Shown piece after piece: positions 9,557 through 17,258 of a stretch of 64,000 nucleotides of DNA. This DNA comes from an uncultured Oscillospiraceae bacterium (GTDB lineage Bacteria; Bacillota; Clostridia; Oscillospirales; Acutalibacteraceae): NCBI GenBank assembly GCA_900555015.1, contig USJL01000006.1:1-64000 (forward strand), read 5' to 3'. The notes under the pieces were generated by a model that was given only the letters and a program-made list of their open reading frames with translations, had not been told where the DNA came from and ran no database searches. How positions within the stretch are numbered: the stretch's first letter is position 1; each line of letters begins with the position of its first letter. Made by a program: the position numbers and the translations under genes.

Positions 9557-9727
9557 TTGAAAAAGATAGTGTGAACAATTACATTAAACAAATATATGTA
9601 CTCAAAATTTGCGACGGTATAATTTTGAGCCGGATAAAATCACCTTTTAATCTTGTTTAGGTACAACAGGATAAATATATGGCGATTTTCAATAAATTTT
9701 TTGTGTCCGAAAGGCTATGGTGATTAA
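9557..9727 (+). promoter_or_regulatory. Long 5' leader, possibly structured, of unknown class
   Basis: About 170 bases separate the predicted start site from the ATG at 9728. The leader has a 9-base-pair hairpin (CTCAAAATT 9601-9609 with AATTTTGAG 9621-9629). AATCACC (9638-9644) is complementary to GGTGATT (9719-9725), the only good ribosome site. I compared it by eye with TPP, FMN, cobalamin, preQ1, THF, fluoride, glycine, ZTP and c-di-GMP riboswitch cores and saw no match. Confidence 0.4.
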
Positions 9728-10264
9728 ATGAAAAATTCAGTTAAAGTTGCCGTTTGCGGAATTTGCACCGCATTGTCAACTGTTTTAATGTTTTTGGGCG
9801 GAATTACTTATGTGTTTTCTTATGTTGTTCCTATTATATTGGGTGTGTTGATGTTGATGATAAACAAAACATTCGGCAAGTCATATGCGTTTACGGTTTA
9901 TTTTGCAACATTTGCTCTTTCAATGATTATTGTTACCGAAAAGGAAAGCGTTTTGCTTTACGGATTGTTTTTTGGCTATTATCCTATTATTAAACCTTCT
10001 ATTGAAAAAATTAAATCAAAATTTCTTCAAATTGTTTTAAAGCTTTTGCTTTTTAATTCCGCAGTAGCTTTAATTGAAGTGCTTTCATTTTATGTTTTCG
10101 GAATTCCTTTTTACGAAAAAGGAAAAATCGGTTTGCTTGGTTTTATAATTTTGTTTGCCGTTTTAATGAATGTAATGTTTGCTTCGTTTGAATTTCTTTT
10201 AAAAAATTATTACAAATTATACGAATATAAACTTGAACCGAAAATAAAAAAATTATTTAAATAG
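9728..10264 (+). CDS. Small multi-pass membrane protein, ECF S-component-like
   Basis: This is a 178-residue hydrophobic protein with about five predicted membrane helices. It starts MKNSVKVAVCGICTALSTVL, a pattern resembling the first helix of ECF-transporter substrate-binding (S) components, which often read KLVxxAxxxALxxVL. It also has a charged cytoplasmic loop (KPSIEKIKSKF) and a basic tail. No specific substrate family is recognisable. The long leader upstream fits a vitamin or metabolite transporter under RNA control, but that is inference. It could equally be an unrelated small membrane protein. A sigma-factor gene follows 60 bases later. Confidence 0.6.
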   Translation: MKNSVKVAVCGICTALSTVLMFLGGITYVFSYVVPIILGVLMLMINKTFGKSYAFTVYFATFALSMIIVTEKESVLLYGLFFGYYPIIKPSIEKIKSKFLQIVLKLLLFNSAVALIEVLSFYVFGIPFYEKGKIGLLGFIILFAVLMNVMFASFEFLLKNYYKLYEYKLEPKIKKLFK

Positions 10265-10324
10265 TTATTGTAACTTTTTCACCTTCCAAATCGTTTTATT
10301 AGTAGAGAAAGGGAGATGATGACA

Positions 10325-10807
10325 ATGATAGATTTTGATGAGCTGTACGAAAAGTATGGCGATATGCTTTATAAAATCGCTTTTTTGTATTTTGGCAATA
10401 AGCATGATGCAGAGGACGCTTTGCAAGAGGTTTTTGTAAAAGCATTGCTGAAAATTCCAAGCGGCACAGACTCACATCAAAAAGCGTGGCTTATTCGTGT
10501 AACACAAAATCAATGTAAAGATATGCTTAAAAAAGCTAAAAATATTGATTTATGCATTGATGACGTAATTGTTGCTTGTGTGCCTGAACATATTAACAAT
10601 GAGCGCAGAATAGATATTTTACAAAAAATAATCAATCTGCCTCCAAAACAAAAAATTATTGTTATTCTTTACTACTATTACGATTATTCCGTTTCACAAA
10701 TTGCTTCAACATTAAAAATATCGGAATCTAATGTTAAAGTTCGATTAAAACGAGGACGGGATGCTTTAAAATTAGAATTGGAGGGTTACGATGATGAAAT
10801 CAAATGA
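10325..10807 (+). CDS. ECF-type RNA polymerase sigma factor
   Basis: This is an extracytoplasmic-function sigma factor of about 160 residues. Region 2 is seen in FDELYEKYGDMLYKIAFLYF and DAEDALQEVFVKALLKI. Region 4 is seen in LPPKQKIIVILYYYYDYS followed by the helix-turn-helix VSQIASTLKISESNVKVRLKRGRDAL. Three in-frame ATGs occur (10316, 10319, 10325). GGGAG at 10311-10315 sits best before 10325; the first two are too close. The gene overlaps the next one by 17 bases, the usual arrangement for a sigma factor and its membrane regulator. Target promoters cannot be read here. Confidence 0.9.
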   Translation: MIDFDELYEKYGDMLYKIAFLYFGNKHDAEDALQEVFVKALLKIPSGTDSHQKAWLIRVTQNQCKDMLKKAKNIDLCIDDVIVACVPEHINNERRIDILQKIINLPPKQKIIVILYYYYDYSVSQIASTLKISESNVKVRLKRGRDALKLELEGYDDEIK

Positions 10808-11771
10808 ATTTAAAAATGCTGTTGATTTAATAAATACCGATGAATATTTCCAATCACGCCTTAAAGAAAAAGTTACAGAGCAGTGCGCTAAAAAAAATAA
10901 AGCTTTTAAAAAGCCTGCAATTTTAGGCTTAGTATCTGTAATGGTATTTGCCATTGTTGTTGCAGGTTTGGAAATTAATAATGTAACGGTTAAAAATAAT
11001 GATAATGTTACATCACAAAACGGAATATCATCCGGAATTTCTCGTGTCGTTTCGGGTTTTGTAATGATTGCTTACGCTGATGACAAAAAAACTTATACTT
11101 CAAATATTGAAGGTTTTGAAATGAGCGATTTTCCATTTTGTAAAATAGGTGTTTCCGACCTCAAAAATAAAACTGAAGAAGAAATTTCAAATATAATAAA
11201 ACAGAAAAGAGATGAATTTCACAATTATAATGGTTCAACTAAATATCTTCAATCGCATTTTAATTGTGAACGAATGAATAATACATTGGTATATTTTACA
11301 ACTTTCGGTGCTTTTGATTTTGATTTAAATGAAAGTGATTATTCAAATGTTAAAGAGATTCGTGTAAGTAATTTGAATCCTGAAATCAGTGAAATGGAAA
11401 TTGTTGCCCAAGACGCAATGTATGATGATAATTTACAATTAAAAGACAATAGTATAGATTATACAAATTCGGTTTATATAACCAATTATCAAAAGTCATA
11501 CGCTTCAGTTTCAGGAGAACGTTTCAGAAGATGTATGAAACTTGAAAAAACAGGTGATGCCGATTTTCAAATTAATTGGAAAATGGCAAACAGTTTGTAT
11601 GAAACGATTGACCAAAATCCTGATTTTGATTTTACAAATATTAAGGATACCGTTATTTTTGAAGTTATTTATAATAATGATGCAATTTCAAAAAGTGTTA
11701 TTGATATTGCATTTGATGAAAACGGAAATATGAAAATTACTCCCAAGTCATTTGATTATATTGTTAAATAG
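10791..11771 (+). CDS. Membrane protein, probable regulator of the preceding sigma factor
   Basis: The protein has 326 residues with a short cytoplasmic N-terminus (about 1-41) that holds no visible zinc-binding anti-sigma motif. One membrane helix lies at about 42-60 (ILGLVSVMVFAIVVAGL), and about 265 residues lie outside. The outer part contains WKMANSLYETIDQNPDFDF and a beta-rich C-terminus with IAFDENGNMKITPKSFDY. Position directly after, and overlapping, the sigma gene suggests an anti-sigma factor, as for RsiV/RsiX-type single-pass regulators. The sequence alone does not prove it. The ribosome site GGAGG lies inside the sigma gene. A strong terminator follows. Confidence 0.65.
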   Translation: MMKSNEFKNAVDLINTDEYFQSRLKEKVTEQCAKKNKAFKKPAILGLVSVMVFAIVVAGLEINNVTVKNNDNVTSQNGISSGISRVVSGFVMIAYADDKKTYTSNIEGFEMSDFPFCKIGVSDLKNKTEEEISNIIKQKRDEFHNYNGSTKYLQSHFNCERMNNTLVYFTTFGAFDFDLNESDYSNVKEIRVSNLNPEISEMEIVAQDAMYDDNLQLKDNSIDYTNSVYITNYQKSYASVSGERFRRCMKLEKTGDADFQINWKMANSLYETIDQNPDFDFTNIKDTVIFEVIYNNDAISKSVIDIAFDENGNMKITPKSFDYIVK

Positions 11772-11779
11772 TATTACAA

Positions 11780-11814
11780 AAAGCCTGTATTTGCTTAACA
11801 AATACAGGCTTTGT
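11780..11814. terminator. Terminator between the sigma operon and alr
   Basis: A perfect 14-base-pair stem (AAAGCCTGTATTTG with CAAATACAGGCTTT) has a 5-base loop. It serves convergent transcription. Confidence 0.9.
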
Positions 11815-12891
11815 TTACTTATATATTCTTTCAATTCTCGGATTTACCATGAGCGGTGAAATATCAACACTTGCAATGTCGCCGCATTTTACATCGGAGT
11901 TTGTAATATCTACCGCCGTGTGAGATAAACCTATTCCGCCTATTACGTGGTACAGTCTGCCGTTAATTCTTACATACATCTGCTTTTTTTGTAAAAACTT
12001 CTTAAATACGGAAAGTACATAGTGAAAATCAATTATTTCTTTTTCTTTAGTTAAACCGAATCCGTCGTAATGACCAATCGGAACAATGGCAATTTTTGTT
12101 TCATGCTTTGTTTTGTATGTTCCGTTATAACCAACGCTGTATCCGGCAGGAACGGTTTTTATGTCCACAACCTCAGCTTCAAGCTGACCGATTCTGTTAA
12201 GTTTTGTTTTTCTTTTTGTAATAACACGACCGGTAAATGCAGAGCCAAGGCGCACACTGTCCATGCAAACATCTTCCACATTTAAAAGAGCAGGGGAATT
12301 GGCACAGTGAGCCGTGCCGACTGAATATCCTGCCTTTTCAATTTGAGAAATGCAGTCTTTAAATAAAACAAGCTGTGCTTTTGTTAGCGGTTCGTTTCTG
12401 AATGCACTTGAAAAATGAGTGTAAATTCCGATGAAATTTAAATTTTCGCTTTTGTAGCATTCAATAGCTTTTGAAATTTCACTTGGCATAAATCCATATC
12501 TGCCCATGCCGGTATCAATCTTTAAATGGCATTTTGTTTTTACACCTAATTTTTTTGAAACGCTGTTCATAACTTCACAGGCTTTTGTTGAACCTATTGT
12601 GGCAATACATCCGTTTTCCGCTATTATTTGCGCTTCCTTTTCAATGCAGGTTGAACGCATAACAAGTATGTCGTTTTCATCATCTAAAACGCTTTTTAAC
12701 TCCGGAATATCAGTAACTTCTGTAACAGCAAATGTTTTAATTCCGTTGTCTTTTAAAATTTTTGCAAATTCTTTTATGCCAAATCCGTAACCGTTGCCCT
12801 TAACAACTCCAATTATAGGCACGCCGGCTTTTGATTTTAGCAGTTCAATATTTTCAATCAGTTTTGCTTTACTAATAATATATTTACTCAT
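11815..12891 (-). CDS. alr: Alanine racemase
   Basis: This PLP enzyme interconverts L- and D-alanine for peptidoglycan. It has 358 residues, PLP lysine K31 in VVKGNGYGFG, the Arg-containing IDTGMGRYGF (R131), and the second-base tyrosine Y255 in SVGYNGTY followed by VPIGHYDGF. The start ATG overlaps the end of the FemAB-like gene by four bases (ATGA), so the two are co-translated. Some family members act on serine or lysine; nothing in the motifs separates these. The window gives no second alr copy. Confidence 0.9.
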   Translation of the reverse strand: MSKYIISKAKLIENIELLKSKAGVPIIGVVKGNGYGFGIKEFAKILKDNGIKTFAVTEVTDIPELKSVLDDENDILVMRSTCIEKEAQIIAENGCIATIGSTKACEVMNSVSKKLGVKTKCHLKIDTGMGRYGFMPSEISKAIECYKSENLNFIGIYTHFSSAFRNEPLTKAQLVLFKDCISQIEKAGYSVGTAHCANSPALLNVEDVCMDSVRLGSAFTGRVITKRKTKLNRIGQLEAEVVDIKTVPAGYSVGYNGTYKTKHETKIAIVPIGHYDGFGLTKEKEIIDFHYVLSVFKKFLQKKQMYVRINGRLYHVIGGIGLSHTAVDITNSDVKCGDIASVDISPLMVNPRIERIYK

Positions 12892-13925
12892 TTTATTTTT
12901 TTCTTAACCTTCATCGCAATGTTATATAAGTTATAAACCGGTTTGTTTATAACATAATCAAATTCGCCTATAAATTCTTTCATGTATCCGCCGAATCCGT
13001 GTTTAAATCTCCATAAACCGTAATGAGGGTTGTCCGGATTCTGACAGTCGCCGCTGATACCGCCAAAGTCATAAACTTTGCAGTTGCATTCCATGCCCCA
13101 TTGCATCATTGCCCATTGTAAAGCATAATTTGGGTAAACATTTCTGTGGGCGTTTGATGATGCACCGTATTGATATTTCATAACGTTTTCGCCCCATTTA
13201 ATTGCAATGGTTCCTGCAATGGCTTTGCCTTCATAGTATGCCATGTAAAGTCTTGCGTCTTCACCCATACAGTTAAGAATTTTTTCAAAGTACCATTTCG
13301 GTCTTGTTGAAAATCCGTCTCTTTCACCGGTTTCTGCCATGATTGCCACAAAGTCATCAAGTGCTTCAACTCCACACACTTTAACTTCAACACCTTTTTT
13401 CGGTGCCTTTCTTATTCTTGTTCTGTAATCCGATTTAAATGTAAGCATAAGCTCTTCTTCTGTTTGATTGTTGTAATCAAAACAGTAAACAAAGCGTGGC
13501 TGAACATTTTCAAAATCCATGCAACCGGGATTTAATTCAATAAATCCTTTTTCAATTAAATGTTTTTTGTATGCTGTGTTTTCAACAACGATTTCCGGGT
13601 CGATTTTTATACAATATGCTTTATATTCTTTTGCAAGTTCCAATAAACCGTTAAATAATTTATCAAATGTGTCAAAATCGTCTTCGTCTGCAACAAATCC
13701 ACGGCATACGTAAAAGAGAGAATATTTAATAACGGGAATAAATCTGATAAGCGCATCGGCAGTACCTATTATTTCCCCGTCATCGTTTTTTAGCATAATT
13801 GCTTCCCATTTCCAGGCAGATTTAACCTTTGCCCATTTAGAGGAATGCTGAAATAATCCTTTTGGGTGTTTTTTTATAAAATTTTCGTATTCATTTAAGT
13901 TTTGTTCGTTAACTCGTTCAATCAT
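12888..13925 (-). CDS. FemAB-family peptidoglycan bridge aminoacyltransferase-like protein
   Basis: The protein has 345 residues with the two-lobed GNAT arrangement of Fem/MurM transferases, which add amino acids from aminoacyl-tRNA to lipid II. Supporting segments are HPKGLFQHSSKWAKVKSAWKW near the N-terminus and TFKSDYRTRIRKAPKKGVEVK in the middle. The C-terminal GASSNAHRNVYPNYALQWAMM and YDFGGISGD block is highly typical. It sits upstream of and overlaps alr, which supplies D-Ala, so a cell-wall role is consistent. Which amino acid is added, and whether this organism has an interpeptide bridge, cannot be told. Confidence 0.87.
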   Translation of the reverse strand: MIERVNEQNLNEYENFIKKHPKGLFQHSSKWAKVKSAWKWEAIMLKNDDGEIIGTADALIRFIPVIKYSLFYVCRGFVADEDDFDTFDKLFNGLLELAKEYKAYCIKIDPEIVVENTAYKKHLIEKGFIELNPGCMDFENVQPRFVYCFDYNNQTEEELMLTFKSDYRTRIRKAPKKGVEVKVCGVEALDDFVAIMAETGERDGFSTRPKWYFEKILNCMGEDARLYMAYYEGKAIAGTIAIKWGENVMKYQYGASSNAHRNVYPNYALQWAMMQWGMECNCKVYDFGGISGDCQNPDNPHYGLWRFKHGFGGYMKEFIGEFDYVINKPVYNLYNIAMKVKKKIK

Positions 13926-13993
13926 TTATGAGCCTCCAAAGTTAATTGCTGATTAATATTATACAAACATTCCGGCAGTTTGTCCATTATTAA

Positions 13994-14024
13994 TTGACAA
14001 TTATTTTATTATATATTATTATAT
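13994..14024 (+). promoter_or_regulatory. Promoter of the beta-galactosidase gene
   Basis: TTGACA at 13994-13999 is followed by an AT-rich run with TATTAT/TTATAT as the probable -10. The TTG of this -35 also opens the longest reading frame of the gene, but no ribosome site precedes it, so it is not a start codon. Confidence 0.6.
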
Positions 14025-14056
14025 ATTCTAACATTAATTCATTCGGGGTAAATTTT

Positions 14057-17000
14057 ATGGAAAAATTTAATTGGGAAAATCCGGAAATTATTAAAATTCA
14101 TAAGGAAGACGGTCATGTAATAGCAATGCCGTATGAAAATGAAGAAGCAGCTTTGTCCGGAGAAGAAAGTAAATATAAGCAGTCATTAAACGGAATGTGG
14201 AAGTTTTATTGGCAAAGAGGATTGCAAAATCAACCTGTCGATTTTGAAAAAACCGATTTTGACGACAGCGCGTGGGGCGAAATTAAAGTTCCTTCTGTTT
14301 GGCAAACTCAAGGTTATTCCGTTCCTTATTACTATGCAAGCACATTTCCGCGTGCTATAAGCAGAAGTAAACACCAAATTCCAAAAATCGTTCACAGTAT
14401 GCAGGAAATAGGATTTTACAGAAGAACATTTTCTGTTAATAAGGACTGGGACGGCAGAGAAATATTTATTCATTTCGGCGCTGCAAAAGCTGCACTTGAA
14501 GTATATGTTAACGGTGAATTTGTAGGCTACAGCCAGGGCTCAATGACTCCTCATGAGTTTGATATTACAAAGTTTGTTAAGTTTGGTGAAGAAAATATTG
14601 TAACTGCCAAGGTTTACAGATATTCTGACGGTACATATCTTGAAGACCAGGATATGTGGTGGCTTTGCGGTATTTACAGGGAAGTATATATTTTTGCCGA
14701 AAGCGACGTTTGTCTCAGAGACTTTTTCTTCAGAACTCAGTTTGATAATTATTATAAAGACGCTGTTGTTAATCTTGACTTGTTTGTAAAAAACTATAAC
14801 GGTAAAAAAGGTATTGTAAAAGCAGAAGCAAAGCTTATTTCCGATACCGGCAGAGAATTTCCGATAGGTGTTGTTGAAGAAAATCTTGCTTTTAATCAAA
14901 CAGATTTAAGCTTGGAATATGAATTTAAAAATCCTAAAAAATGGTCTGCAGAACATCCGAATCTTTATCAGCTTGTTTTAACACTTTATTTTGACGGTAA
15001 AATTTGTGCTGTTAAAACATATAATGTCGGCTTTAAGCAGGTAGAAATTAAAGGTGAAAAAATTTACTTTAACGGTATGCCGCTTATGGTCAGAGGTGTT
15101 AACAGACACGATTTTGACGCTGATAACGGATGGGCTGTTCCAAGGGAAAGGTATACTCAAGACCTTGATATTATGAAACAAAATAATATTAATGCAATCA
15201 GAACATCTCATTATCCTGATGACCCGTATTTTTATGACATGTGTAATAAATACGGCTTTTACGTTATGGACGAGTGTGAGGTTGAGTCTCACGGCGTAAG
15301 AAGAAAAGGCGTTCCCGGCAGTAATCCTGTGTGGACACAGGCTGTTGTTGACAGAATGGAACGCATGGTGCTTCGTGATCGTAACAATCCTTGTGTATTT
15401 ATGTGGAGCTTGGGTAACGAAGCAGGCGACGGAACCAACTTTGCTAAAATGAAAGAAGCCGCTTTAAAACTTGATACTACAAGGCAATTTCATTATGAGG
15501 GTGATTTTGATTTAACTAAAAGCGACGTTATATCAAGAATGTATCCTACTGCCGATATTATGGAAAAACTCGGAAATAAAGAGGAGATAAAAATCACTCT
15601 TTATGATAATATTGCAAATCAGCTTGCTGCAGACAGTAAACCGATTAAACCTGAAATGTATGAAGGTAAGCCGATTTTGCTTTGCGAATATGCTCATTCT
15701 ATGGAAAATTCTTTGGGTAATTTCCAAGAATATATGGATGATTTTGAAAAGTACGATAATATGTGCGGCGGCTTTATATGGGACTTTGTTGACCAAACTA
15801 TACATAAAGTTGATGAAAACGGAAACGATATGTGGCTTTACGGTGATGATTTTGCAAAACTTGAGCCACGTAAAAAGCCTATTGATATTCCTAACACAAC
15901 TGCTCTTGCAGGTTCAAATACATATTTTTGTGCTAACGGCATTATTGCCGCAGACAGAACGGTTCATCCTCAAATACACGAGGTGAAAAAGGTTTATGCC
16001 GAAATAAAAACAGAAGCGTTTGATATTCAAAAGGGTACATACAAGGTTAAAAACAAGTTTTTGTTTACCGATGTTTCTTCTTTTGTTTGCCGCTGGTCTA
16101 TTGAGGCAGAGGGCGAAATTATATCAAGCGGCGAACTTGATAAATTTGAATGTGCCCCGCTTTCCGAAACATATATTACAATTCCTTATGATATTAACGA
16201 TATGCCAACAGACAGAGAAGTTGTTTTAACAATTTCTTTTTATACTAAAAAGAAAACTCTTGGCTTGAAATCAAATTACGAAATTGCTTGGGATCAATTC
16301 ATTTTAAGCAATATGCCTCAGCCTGTTGAACCCGAATGTAACGGCGATTTGGAATATAAAGCAAAAGGCAATAATGTTCAAATTAACGGCGACGGATTTG
16401 CAGTTTCTGTAAATAACGGAAGAATTACAAGCATTTCCATTGACGGCAGAGAAAAATTAAAGGCACCTTTGGAACCTTATTATTTCCGTGCTTTAACAGA
16501 TAATGACATTGATTCTTTAAATTTTGTTCCGTTTTTAATTCCGTTGCATCCTTATTACAGGTGGCGCCATGCAAGCCATGCGGCAAAGGCTGTTAAAACT
16601 GTTGTTAAAGCAGGTAAAGATAATTGTGTTGAAATTCATATTGCTTGGAATACACCGGGTCTTAAGAATTCTGTTTCAACATATAAAATTTATCCAGACA
16701 GAAGAATTTATTGTTACCACAGTGCAACTCCAACGGCAACTATGGTTAAGTTTGGCGCAAGAATGACTCTTGACGGAAAAATGGAATATGTTAATTGGTA
16801 TGGCAGAGGCCCGCAGGCAACGTATTGCGACCGTAAAACAGGTGCTAAAATCGGTACATACAAATCAACTGTTACAAATTTGGAGCACAGATATATGCGC
16901 CCACAGGAAAGCTCAAACAGAGCAGATGTTCGTTACTTTACAATTACCGACAGGCAGGGTAACGGCTTTAAAATTTCTTCTTATTTTGATGAACCGTTTA

Positions 17001-17230
17001 ATTTCAGCGCTCATCATTATCAAATAGAAGATTTGGAAAAGGCAAAGCATACTTATCAAATTCCTTACAATAAAGAAATTACATCGGTTAATATTGACCA
17101 TATGCTTTTAGGCGTAGGCGGCGATTTACCGGGTCAGGCATTTGTAAGAGAACCTTATATAATGAAAAAAGGCGTAAAGCAAAGTTACAGCTTTGTTATT
17201 GAACCGGTTGGTAAAAATAAGCAGCAATAA
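14057..17230 (+). CDS. lacZ: Beta-galactosidase, glycoside hydrolase family 2
   Basis: The protein has 1057 residues from the ATG at 14057. Order of domains: GH2 sugar-binding lobe (about 45-215, with WQTQGYSVPYY), immunoglobulin-like domain (about 220-330), TIM barrel (about 335-625) and a C-terminal small-chain domain (about 760-1045, with YGRGPQATYCDRKTG). The acid/base is E455 in WSLGNEAGDG and the nucleophile is E544 in LLCEYAHSMENS. RTSHYPDDPYFYDMC is also family-typical. There is no signal peptide, so it acts inside the cell on imported galactosides. It differs from the short GH42 and GH35 types. No lactose transporter or regulator is beside it; comEC follows after 28 bases. Confidence 0.93.
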   Translation: MEKFNWENPEIIKIHKEDGHVIAMPYENEEAALSGEESKYKQSLNGMWKFYWQRGLQNQPVDFEKTDFDDSAWGEIKVPSVWQTQGYSVPYYYASTFPRAISRSKHQIPKIVHSMQEIGFYRRTFSVNKDWDGREIFIHFGAAKAALEVYVNGEFVGYSQGSMTPHEFDITKFVKFGEENIVTAKVYRYSDGTYLEDQDMWWLCGIYREVYIFAESDVCLRDFFFRTQFDNYYKDAVVNLDLFVKNYNGKKGIVKAEAKLISDTGREFPIGVVEENLAFNQTDLSLEYEFKNPKKWSAEHPNLYQLVLTLYFDGKICAVKTYNVGFKQVEIKGEKIYFNGMPLMVRGVNRHDFDADNGWAVPRERYTQDLDIMKQNNINAIRTSHYPDDPYFYDMCNKYGFYVMDECEVESHGVRRKGVPGSNPVWTQAVVDRMERMVLRDRNNPCVFMWSLGNEAGDGTNFAKMKEAALKLDTTRQFHYEGDFDLTKSDVISRMYPTADIMEKLGNKEEIKITLYDNIANQLAADSKPIKPEMYEGKPILLCEYAHSMENSLGNFQEYMDDFEKYDNMCGGFIWDFVDQTIHKVDENGNDMWLYGDDFAKLEPRKKPIDIPNTTALAGSNTYFCANGIIAADRTVHPQIHEVKKVYAEIKTEAFDIQKGTYKVKNKFLFTDVSSFVCRWSIEAEGEIISSGELDKFECAPLSETYITIPYDINDMPTDREVVLTISFYTKKKTLGLKSNYEIAWDQFILSNMPQPVEPECNGDLEYKAKGNNVQINGDGFAVSVNNGRITSISIDGREKLKAPLEPYYFRALTDNDIDSLNFVPFLIPLHPYYRWRHASHAAKAVKTVVKAGKDNCVEIHIAWNTPGLKNSVSTYKIYPDRRIYCYHSATPTATMVKFGARMTLDGKMEYVNWYGRGPQATYCDRKTGAKIGTYKSTVTNLEHRYMRPQESSNRADVRYFTITDRQGNGFKISSYFDEPFNFSAHHYQIEDLEKAKHTYQIPYNKEITSVNIDHMLLGVGGDLPGQAFVREPYIMKKGVKQSYSFVIEPVGKNKQQ

Positions 17231-17258
17231 TTATCATTCAAATGAAAGGTAATGTAAT

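Noticed and set aside
14540..15805. Several 90-120 codon minus-strand frames within the beta-galactosidase gene
   Set aside because: They are shadows of a long, well-supported coding frame, with no ribosome sites and no recognisable motifs.
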